Assembly (NCBI GenBank): GCA_015698045.1
Contig: BLAL01000060.1
Location: 994,501 to 1,058,500, forward strand
From: Rhizophagus clarus
Lineage: Eukaryota > Glomeromycota > Glomeromycetes > Glomerales > Glomeraceae
Reading direction: 5' to 3'
Length of the DNA stretch: 64,000 nucleotides
Position 1 is the first letter of the stretch. Each line of letters opens with the position of its first letter. The notes beneath the pieces are model-generated. The model was given only the letters and a program-made list of their open reading frames with translations. It was not told where the DNA came from and did no database searches. Positions 24,868-32,967 of this stretch are shown one piece after another. The translations under genes were made by a program, and so were the position numbers.

Positions 24868-25074
24868 AAAATTAAACCTTTTCTAGATAATCGTAAAGTT
24901 ATTAATTTAACAAACAGTAATATTGAAGCTACAAGAAAGCCATTGAGAGATTTGAATGAAATTCAAGAGAATAAAAGTCAAAATTTGGAAGAATTGGTTT
25001 CGAAATTAACAACTGATAAAGTTTTTATCAATTCTGTTGTTATTTTCAATAATGATCTTAATAGCCATAATTAA
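24868..25074 (+). CDS. Exon-like open segment, unknown protein
   Basis: Follows an acceptor-like AATTTAG and stays open for 68 codons to a double stop TAATAA. The peptide includes FLDNRKVINLTNSNIEATR, PLRDLNEIQENKSQNLEEL and a C-terminal INSVVIFNNDLNSHN. It has no ATG at its start, so if real it is a last exon. It is hydrophilic with no family recognised. Codon use is A/T-ending but the residue mix is protein-like. No upstream exon could be identified with confidence. Confidence 0.35.
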   Translation, partial: KIKPFLDNRKVINLTNSNIEATRKPLRDLNEIQENKSQNLEELVSKLTTDKVFINSVVIFNNDLNSHN

Positions 25075-26076
25075 TAATTACAACACATGTATAGTATATA
25101 GCTTAAATAAAGTTTATTGTAATTATTAAACTTACGCATAAAAAATAATTAAATTACAAATCATCATCATCATACAGCGGAGCACGATAATTAAATTTAT
25201 TAAAAAAAAATAACAATTTTTCACTGACCTTTTTCTACCTTATTTTTAGAAGTCCAGTTATGCTTTTCATCTGGCAACCTATAATAAACAAAAAAAAAAC
25301 TAATTATTAAAGAAATAATGAACTCCCCTTCTCCGGCCCTCTCTTACCTTAATTTTAAAAGCCTGGTTGTGCTTTCTATCTGGCAACCTATAGTAAAGAA
25401 AAAAAATAAAATAAATAAATTTATTAAGAAAAAATAACGAACTTCCCACCTCCTACCCTTTTTTATCTTATTTTCAAAACTCTGGTTATGCTTTTCATTT
25501 GACAACCTATAATAAACAAAAAAAAATAAACTAATTATTAAAGAAATAATAAACTCTCCTTCTTCGGCCTTTTCTTATCTCATTTTCAAAATTCCAGTTA
25601 TACTTTTCGAAAGATAACAAGAAAAAGAAATTCTTAAACAATAAATCTGATGCCAACATGAATATTGTCAAATTATTATTAACTTTAATTTCCAAATTTT
25701 AGTTATTTATGTTTTATTTTTATCTTTTTTTTTTTTTTTTTTTTTTTGATACTTTGTGAGTTGACTTACTGGTCATACAAATTATGTGTAATTATACAAC
25801 TTACTTAATACCTCCTGTTTGGTGAAAGGTTGGTGCTAGTAAATTAGTTATCTTGTAGGACCAAGGTACTTACTTTAGTTTTTGTTTAAGGGAATTATGA
25901 TAACTTTTTAGTTTAATACTTTTTATTAATGATATGTTAGATCAGGATTCATAACCTACATTTTTAATGTATTAATTTTATTTTATTCACAATTATAAAT
26001 TTGATTGTTTTAATAAAAATAAATAAAAATATATGTAAATTAGAAAGCTAAATTTATATTTATTTAAAAAAGAAAA

Positions 26077-27121
26077 TCAAAATCTATCTAGTAGCCAATT
26101 TTTGAGCTTCAACTTAAAATTTTCAAAGGTAGGCCACATATTGTCCAGAAAGGATTTATTGCACACCGAATTATAACCTTCCTATATTAGTGTATGATAA
26201 TAAATAATTGCAATTATGTTGTGATTTTGTGACGGATGGTATAAGAGAGAATAGCACCAGGTTTTCGTTAGAAACTTACATTGAAGACCTTTTCACTTAG
26301 GTCAATTTTTTTCTTTTTCTCATTTTGCAACTTAATCTGGTTCTGGATCCATCCGACTTTCTCGAACGTCTCTTTATGTAATTCATATAGAGCTCGTATT
26401 TGCCTACCTTGTTTTATAAGCATGTCCTCGCAACTTTTTCTGCTTTTAGGAGGTTGGACATTGATCTCCGGTGTTTCTTCTGCAGTTGTAGTTGACAAGC
26501 TTCTTCCATGCTCAACAGCTGGTGTGGTCGGCCTACTATGCCATACATTTTCTCTATTTGTTTCCAGTACAAGCGTTTCAGAATGTTCATCGCCAGCTGA
26601 CATTAATGTATTAACCCAGTAAATTGTATTAGGTGTAATAGATGTAAACTGAAATGAAATGTCGACAATTTTCGAGTCTGGAAATTATCACTTACTTTGC
26701 TTTGATTGTCTGCCGTATGTTTTGAGTTGTTTAGAAATATATTCCTTTATCCTTCGAATGTTATCTAAAAAATAAATGATTGATTATGAAAGGTTTATTA
26801 ACATAATATCTAACAAATCATAATAAATATATATGGATCATTACCTTCTGCTAGTGGTGTAGTTTGCAAAGATTCTGCTACTACTTCCATTTCTTCTTGA
26901 TCACTATCTGATCCCTGGTTACTAGTATCTGATTTTTTGGCTGTCTCTTTAGCTTGTGAACTAATAGTATCTGATTCTTTAGCAGACTCTTTAGCTTGCG
27001 AAGTATCTTTCCGCTTTATGATTTTTCTTGGGCCTTCTTGTTCATTATTATATTCATTATTTGATTCCTGAGACTGTTTAACTTTGTTAGCTCTAGTGGA
27101 ATATTTTCGTTTTTTTGGCAT
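26077..27121 (-). CDS. Spliced 255-aa protein of unknown function
   Basis: Four exons on the minus strand: 27,121-26,845, 26,764-26,696, 26,596-26,280 and 26,181-26,077. Introns are 80, 99 and 98 bp, all GT-AG, and the phases close to 768 nt. The protein starts MPKKRKYSTRANK (basic, nuclear-localisation-like). A repetitive Lys/Glu/Ser/Thr stretch follows (SQAKESAKESDT), then a helical basic part (NIRRIKEYISKQLKTYG), then a predicted coiled region (RQIRALYELHKETFEKVG, WIQNQIKLQNEKKK). It ends CNKSFLDNMWPTF and LKNWLLDRF. No family recognised. The last 16 bases or so belong to the inverted repeat. Upstream (27,225-27,310) a 33-bp GAAAAAGGATTGAAGAAG repeat occurs about three times. The frame is undamaged, unlike the neighbouring transposons. 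Confidence 0.72.
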
Positions 27122-27414
27122 TTTTTTAAAAAAGGTTTGAAACAAATTAGTAAAAAAAGAAAGATATAAATGGTTAGACTAAAGAAGAGCGAAGAAAAAT
27201 TTAGTATAAAGTGGAAAAAGGAGCGAACGAAAAAGGATTGAAGAAGAAGCAGATGAAAAAGGATTGAAGAAGAAGTGGATGAAAAAGGATTGAAGAAGAT
27301 TTGAATGTAAAATCAGAGATAAAAAAAGTTTAAAAAAAAGGTTGGAAAAGTATCCTATATATAAACTTTTCTAAAGTTTGATAAACTATTTAGATCAGTA
27401 AAACTCAATGTGAC

Positions 27415-27706
27415 GCGTAAATAATTATAATGCATACTAATTAAATTATTATAGTGACGCGTTATTAATTGTAATGCATAATTAAAATATTATAACGATG
27501 CATATTAGTTAATTGTACTCAAAATTAAATGGATTAAACAAGGGATAACGACGCATATTAGTTAATTGTACTCTAAAATTAAATAAATTCGAGGGATAAC
27601 AATGTATATTAGTTAATTGTAAATAAATTCGAGGGATAATGATGCATATTAATTATTTGTAAATAAATTCGAGGGATACGGTAACAATGCACATTAGTGT
27701 TAATTG
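27415..27706. repeat. Tandem repeat array flanking the hAT element (left part)
   Basis: Repeated units of about 40-55 bp built from GATGCATATTAGTTAATTGT and AAATAAATTCGAGGGATAA. About 150 bases adjoining the hAT at the left recur almost exactly at its right flank (32,455-32,600). The element therefore sits in a longer array, and GTTAATTG itself is part of the unit. The array could be the subterminal repeats of the adjacent Plavaka-like element. Confidence 0.75.
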
Positions 27707-27718
27707 TAAGGTTGCTTG

Positions 27719-27882
27719 CCGAAACCCATCTGGCCTAACGCGAAACGCCGAAACTCATACATAGTGCCGAAATGCCGAAATGCCGAAACTGCCGAAACTG
27801 TTTCGGCATTTCGGCATTTTAGCAGTTTCGGCAGTTTCGGCATTTTGACATAGTTTCGGCATAAGTAATACTAATATTTTAA
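27719..27882. promoter_or_regulatory. Left subterminal GCCGAAAC palindromic array of the hAT
   Basis: At least nine copies of GCCGAAA or its complement TTTCGGC. Their arrangement forms a large hairpin centred near 27,800, where GCCGAAACTGCCGAAAC meets GTTTCGGCATTTCGGC. Clustered subterminal motifs of this kind are transposase binding sites in hAT elements (known for Ac, Tam3 and relatives); the role here is inferred. Confidence 0.8.
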
Positions 27883-28255
27883 TAGAGTTTCGACATATTT
27901 TCGTCATGTTAATAGTATCTGACAGATAAAAATTTATTTTTTAAAATTTAAATTATTTATTGTATTTATTATATGTAATCCAATGATAAAAACTAGCAAT
28001 TAAATTCAAATTTATCACTAAAGAAATAAAATCCCAGTTAAAAAAGTTCACCATTTTATTTTTATTTTATTTAATTTTGATAAAAAAAAAAATATTGATA
28101 CTTGTTCGCTACTATTTTAAAAAATAGTACCCAGGCTGTACGACGTGGACGTCAGTATCAATTCACAGCCCAAAAAAAATGTGAGTCTCCAGCCGATATT
28201 TGGTACGGACTGGACCTAGCTACTCACTATAAAATAATATAATAAAATTAATAAA

Positions 28256-28957
28256 TTATCTTTGGTGACGATACGTAGGTAGGTTTCTTGCCCTTCTACG
28301 ATCGTGTTGCGTATCTAAAATAAATTGGTTAATTTAAGATGTGAATAAACTTTAATTATAGAAATTTTATAATTACCTCGTCTTTCCCAAAATCTCGATC
28401 TAAATGTGCGATAATATCTTGCTCCAATACGCGACCATCTTCTTCCAGGGACACCGCTACGATAAAGGCAAAAACTCTAAATATCAAAAAACGAAATAAT
28501 ATTTAGTTAAATATTTTCAATTTTAAGCAAATATTTTTTTTTGCCATTATATTTTTCATACATGGTATTCCCTGAGAAGATTCCTCCATTTTTGGTGGCA
28601 TCGTTGTGCTGTGAACCTCGAAGTTCTAAAATGACGATTTAGTCTGATTCAAACGAACGAATTAGTTGGATTAAAGATAATAATTCTATTTTTAACATAT
28701 TTTAACATATTAAATATTATACATATGAACCTTCTTGCGATTGACCTCCAGAATCTCGATCGATCTCTCCCGTATTCATTATGAAATTCGTCATTTCTTC
28801 TTCTTCTTTCTTCCACCAAGTAATCGGTGTATTCATCGAACCATTGAATAGGACGAGAGTGGCGACGAGGCTGGCGATGGGGCTGGCAATGAGAGTGACG
28901 ATGGGGCTGGCGATGAGAGTGACGATGGGACTGGCGATGAGAGTGACGATTGGGCAT
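28256..28957 (-). CDS. Myb/SANT-like (trihelix-type) DNA-binding protein inside the hAT
   Basis: Four exons on the minus strand: 28,957-28,731, 28,625-28,562, 28,476-28,377 and 28,314-28,256. All introns are GT-AG and the phases close to 450 nt (149 aa). Residues 4-35 are a His/Arg/Gln/Ser repeat (HSHRQPHR units, from a 12-bp DNA repeat). A Trp-rich basic region follows: WFDEYTDYLVEERRRRN, RSRFWRSIARR, then across the first splice FTAQRCHQKWRNLLREY. This W...FW..A...T..QC..KW..L...Y pattern is typical of Myb/SANT-like or trihelix domains. A second WSRIGARYYRTF / SRFWERR stretch resembles part of the first. It probably binds DNA in the nucleus, perhaps the element's ends. A TATAAAAGG lies 64-72 bases before the ATG. 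A related decayed copy is at 36.8-37.1 kb. Confidence 0.7.
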
Positions 28958-28984
28958 ATTTACAAAATTAAGATGTGAGGAAAA

Positions 28985-29470
28985 ACGCAAAAAGAATGAG
29001 ATGAGTAAATCGTAAAATATCCTTTTATAAATAAAATTTGGACAATTCCTTTTTGTTCCCTTTCTTCAAAATACTGATTTATTAGTTTGCATCATTAAAT
29101 TTAAATATCATCCTTAAAATAATAAATCTTTGTTTATTCTCTTTGTTCTTAAAAAAAAATCATTTTTTTTAAAAAAAAATCGAAATATTTTGTACATCCC
29201 TTAAAAAAAAATAAAAAAATCAGTGCATAATACATACAATGTGATTTGTATAAAAAAGTCATCTTGCATCGTTAAACAAATACTGATATAAAATTACTAA
29301 TCATCATCCCTGTGTGATAAAATTTAATTGTTAACTTCTTTCTCTTTCTTTAGAGCACACATTGAACACGAATCAACACAAATTTAACAAAATTTGGCTA
29401 AAACGAGCGAAATTTTACCAGAATTATCAGCACAAATCAAACACAAATCGAACACAAATTAAACAAGATC
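28985..29470 (-). promoter_or_regulatory. Conserved upstream module, copy 1
   Basis: This region, directly upstream of the Myb/SANT-like gene, recurs in diverged form at 37,150-37,570 and 46,040-46,470. Shared landmarks in order away from the gene: a TATA-like box (TATAAAAGG on the minus strand at 29,029-29,021), a GTACATCCCTTAAAAAA motif, and a block with ACACAAATTTAACAAAATTTGGC and TTTTACCAGAATTATCA. Conservation in the same order and orientation suggests a promoter or a mobile unit carrying gene and promoter together. Confidence 0.55.
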
Positions 29471-29635
29471 GAAAGAGTTCATTTGCATCACGTCAGTGTT
29501 GTTTAAATTTCGTCACACAAAAATTTTTTAATTTAAACTCTTAAATAAATCAATATAATTATAAACTTATTTACAAATTTACTTTATTAATAAAAGAATT
29601 ATTGTTATAATGATTTCCTAAAAATAAAGAAAAAA

Positions 29636-31927
29636 TTATTCTTCTTCATCTACATCATCTACATCGATGAATTCATTCAATAAATCCTCTACATTATAAT
29701 CAAAATTTCCTCCCCCATCGCTTTCTTGTTCGCTTTCTTGCTCATCATCATTGCCATCATCTGTATTAATTTTTTTGTATTCTTCTTCAGATTCATCTAA
29801 AATGTCGTCCGGGATCTCTCCAATTTCTTCAATTATTAATTTGTGTGACAAATCAACAAATTTATCGATCCATACATGTTCTATTAGGACAACACAATTA
29901 TCTGAAGGAACTGTAATTTGATTAGGTAAACTTTCATTTGATAAAACATCACATTCATCATCATCATCATTAGTTTCTGCCAGAGCCTCTGCAATTCGAA
30001 TGTTCATTTCAGTTTCGCTAATACGAGTATCATTTTTTTCTATACCATAAAAACCAAGCTCTTTCTTAGCATTGGACTTCCAATGCATGATCATTTTAGC
30101 CATGGATTCTAGTCGACTTATATTCAAATTTAAACGCCGATCATTAAATAGCCAGCCAAGTGTTGAGAATCCTCGTTCGCAACTTGCGGAATTTGGACAA
30201 ATCGCTAATAGATGGCGAGCGACTCTTGGGAGGCTGTTCGGTCGAGGGTCAGTATCGATCAAATTCCACCAATTTAGAGGATCGTCTAGAGAACAAGATT
30301 CATCAAGATCAAAGGGAGGTTTATTATCACGGTAGTCCTTAATTTGCTCGCATAGAGCCCTGGATTCTTTAAGATCAAATCCTAACCTTTTACCAATTGT
30401 AGTAGCGCACCTCACGATCCTTGAATAAGCTTTGGCTGTGAGAGGCTTACTCCTAAATCGGGAATCTAGGAAAAAGCAGGTTATATATTTGTCATCATCG
30501 AACTCTTTGAATCTTTCGTTCATCACGTTGAAATAATGGTTACGGAAGTTTTGATTAAATGATTTGGGTAATTGTTTCAAAACTGCTGATAGTCTTATCA
30601 AACTTAAAAAACAATCTCCAAGCGTCACTGATCTTGATTCTAAAGCCAAGACGGCTTTTCTCAATGGATTTAAAACGAATGAAAGAATTCGTAAATCGGA
30701 AAAAAAATTCCGTGTTTGGATAACACGTTTGACCTTATCGTTCAACAAATTACTTTCATTAGTAATAATTTGTTCTAGTACTGGTTCCAACCTAATTACC
30801 AAATCTACTGATTCGCTAGCCGTTGTCTATCGCGTCTTACAATATAACTTAATGCCTCCTCCATGAATACTATTCTCTTTGATGAGTTGTGTGAGTTTGG
30901 CTCCAGCTTGATGGGAATTTTTAAAAAATGAAGCTAATGTATTAACTTTTCGTAATAAACGATCTCCAAAACTTTCTTTAAGTATATCACACGTGATAAG
31001 ATTGACCGCATGTGCTATACATCGTACGTTTTCGATGTTAGGGTATTTCTCTTCAATAATTTTGCGTGCATTCTGAACGTTTGAGGCATTATCGGACACA
31101 ATAGCCGATATTTTATTCGGGCCGATTCTTTCAATTATTTCTCCAATCACTTCGGCTACGTAATTACCTGTATGCGAATGTTCTGACAAATCTTGAAGTT
31201 TATACAAATACTCTTCTCTCGACGGAGTTATAATAACAAAATTCCATATAGAACGATGAGTGGGGGACGTCCAACCATTGAACGCTAAATTATATTAATA
31301 TTAATATTATTACTTAAAAACACATTAAGAATATTGTTTTAAAAAAGTATAAAAAAAGTATTAAAAACCTAAAGTCAAATTAGCTCCATTTTCAATGACG
31401 GATGTGACAGTTGAGTTCACCATTGATAATTCCCGCTCAAGTAACTGATCTGACAAAAATTCTCTGGTTGGCAGCTCATACGAAGAATTAAGCTCCTTTA
31501 CAAAGTTAATAAAAAAAGGGTGCTCGACTATCCGGAATGAAATACCACATGCAACGAAAAATTTAGCTAAGGCACGATTAATCCTAGTTACTCTACCATC
31601 AGGAATTTTTGTGGAATCATGGTAGTCTGTAATATTTAACTGATTACTCCCAACAATTTTTCTTTTTTTATTAACTTTATCTTCACGCTCTAATATTTTA
31701 TTCAAATATTTTCTAACAATGGGTACTGGAGCTTCCGAGCAGTGGTTCGCAAAGTGCTCTTCAAGTTTTGATATATCACCTCGTGACCATGAAAAATTAC
31801 AATATTTACAAGTGGCATGATATTTTCCTGAACCAACGGGATTTCCTCTAATAGCATTCTCCCAGGTAGAGCTGGGAGGCCTACCACCTTTATTTTTATT
31901 TTTTTCTAAGTCTAAAGTGCTGGTCAT
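29636..31927 (-). pseudogene. hAT transposase with one internal stop
   Basis: Two exons on the minus strand, 31,927-31,369 and 31,284-29,636, with an 84-bp GT-AG intron (31,285-31,368); 2,208 nt, 735 aa. The N-terminal BED-type zinc finger has C40, C43, H58 and H62/C63 (TCKYCNFSWSRG, HFANHC). After the splice comes AFNGWTSPTHRSIWNF, where hAT enzymes normally have Asp before GWT, so the first catalytic Asp appears changed to Asn. Next is ISAIVSDNASNVQNA (second Asp) and HAVNL. The dimerisation region has PNSASCERGFSTLGWLFND with its Glu. The tail is acidic. An in-frame TAG at 30,827-30,829 follows KTR where hAT proteins often have Trp, consistent with TGG to TAG. Otherwise full length, so inactivation is recent. 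It would bind the 19-bp ends. Confidence 0.9.
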
Positions 31928-32261
31928 ATTGAAATGTGTATAAAGTTTTTTTATTTTGTACGTGTTTAAGTAAAAAAAGTAATGCAAGGCAAACACGAAG
32001 TAATTTAAAAAATCCATAACAGATAATCATATGATTTGGTTCAAATTTCAAGGTATAGCCGTAACAGTTGGGGATTATAACAGTAAAATGATAAATAAAA
32101 AAAGGAGTTAAAGGAGTTAAAGGACGAAAAGTAACTGATTATCTTTGATATTAATGATGTCAGATCATTTCCTGAATGACCGTCAGATATGATTGGTTGT
32201 GTGTCATGTGGTGGCTGAATTTTATTTTGTTACACTAATTACATTATTAGAAAAATGAAAC

Positions 32262-32454
32262 TATGCCGAAACTATATTAAAGTATTAATATATATTATGC
32301 CGAAACTATGCCAAAATGCCGAAACTGTTTCGGCATTTTGGCAGTTTTGGCAGTTTCGGCATTTCGGCATTTTTGGCTGCTTGCCGAAACCTAGTTTCGC
32401 CAGTTTCGGCAGTTTCGGCATGCCAAAACTCACTAGTTTCGGCAAGCAACCTTA
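32262..32454. promoter_or_regulatory. Right subterminal GCCGAAAC array of the hAT
   Basis: A dense set of TTTCGGC and GCCGAAA motifs in both orientations, ending in GTTTCGGCAAGCAACCTTA at the terminus. It mirrors the left cluster, as expected for transposase binding arrays at both ends. Confidence 0.8.
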
Positions 32455-32765
32455 GTTAATTGTACTCTAAAATTAAATAAATTCGAGGGATAACAATGTA
32501 TATTAGTTAATTGTAAATAAATTCGAGGGATAACGATGCATATTAATTATTTGTAAATAAATTCGAGGGATACGGTAACAATGCACATTAGTTAACTAAA
32601 AATATCCAATCATAGTAGTAAATGGTATCGATCTCTTTCAATTACTCAAAATTAAATAAATTATTTGAAAATTTAACAATACAAAACAATACAATTAATC
32701 GAGATATAACGATGCATATTTAATTGTTGTACTCAAAAATTAAATAGATCAACAATACAATTAAG
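32455..32765. repeat. Tandem repeat array flanking the hAT element (right part)
   Basis: Continuation of the 27,415-27,706 array, starting with the hAT target duplicate. It contains AAATAAATTCGAGGGATAA and CGATGCATATTA units, then decays into partial units up to about 32,765. Confidence 0.7.
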
Positions 32766-32967
32766 AAAAGTCTAAAAATATCTGTATTGTTTACTAATAA
32801 AACTGATCGTCATCTACTACTAGTAAAGCTGAAATAATGAAATATATATATTACATCGTTTTTTGGTTTTGTTCAGGCAATAAATTCCGTTTTTACTAGT
32901 TTTGTTCAGGCAACAAATTCACTTTCATAAAATTTGGTTCCGTTCACTATCGCTAAAATCACTCAAA

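Larger units (their letters stand above)
24190..25612 (-). repeat. Tandem micro-exon-like repeat (about 115 bp units)
   Basis: Six units on the minus strand centre near 24,318, 24,443, 25,265, 25,377, 25,493 and 25,600; the last is cut at the arm breakpoint. Each complete unit has a T-rich tract ending in AG, then a core reading approximately GTTGCCAGATGAAAAGC and ATAACTGG (peptide LPDEKHNW), then AAAATAAG and a donor-like GTAAG or GTAGA. The donor GT is kept in three of six; the others have GA. The array is interrupted at 24,480-25,180 by a foldback element and an exon-like segment. Either a tandemly amplified exon-intron unit of a gene or a minisatellite that mimics one. Confidence 0.6.
23342..25702 (+). 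pseudogene. LINE ORF1-like C-terminal relic, split by a 2.03 kb insertion
   Basis: The first piece (23,342-23,575) reads NLIIVFFEKYNDIEFCRN then NYNEVNYSFSWCTAPFSSS and a Lys/Ser-rich tail. The second piece (25,609-25,702) resumes with DNKKKKFLNNKSDANM and ends LLLTLISKF-stop. The right arm has the same protein end uninterrupted (56,579-56,965). Layout and motifs match the C-terminus of the ORF1-like protein at 43,651-45,342 (YFDTWDHVSTRINNPQLW, VRISWCRYSTPNF, basic tail, DVKHLIAGLKALLEHYV). About 80 bases of the right-arm sequence are missing at the junction, so this was a replacement-type event rather than a clean insertion. Confidence 0.62.
17631..26092 (+). repeat. Left arm of long inverted repeat
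   Basis: Matches the reverse complement of 56,207-64,000. Anchors: the segment at 18,097-18,312 matches 63,317-63,532; 19,334-19,522 matches 62,112-62,300; 20,592-20,780 matches 60,848-61,036; and the LINE ORF1 relic at 23.3-25.7 kb matches 56.58-56.97 kb. Over one 71-codon stretch only three codons translate differently, so identity is very high there; it is visibly lower in the AT-rich inner part. Unlike the right arm, this arm contains about 2.03 kb of extra DNA (23,576-25,608) and about 140 bases (22,928-23,068). The inner boundary lies just beyond the stop codon of the 26,077-27,121 gene. The left edge is a lower limit because the partner reaches the window end. Confidence 0.9.
27707..32454 (-). 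mobile_element. hAT transposon with a Myb/SANT-like companion gene
   Basis: The 19-bp ends TAAGGTTGCTTGCCGAAAC are perfect inverted repeats. They are flanked by an identical 8-bp GTTAATTG at 27,699-27,706 and 32,455-32,462, the target-duplication length of hAT elements. Both subterminal regions (27,719-27,882 and 32,262-32,454) are packed with GCCGAAAC/GTTTCGGC motifs in both orientations. Two minus-strand genes lie inside: the transposase (29,636-31,927) and a spliced Myb/SANT-like gene (28,256-28,957). Total 4,748 bp. The ends look intact but the transposase is broken, so this copy could only move with help from another source. Confidence 0.93.

Noticed and set aside
26281..26622. 113-codon plus-strand frame opposite exon 3 of the spliced gene
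   Set aside because: Antisense shadow; the minus strand has the phase-consistent spliced gene.
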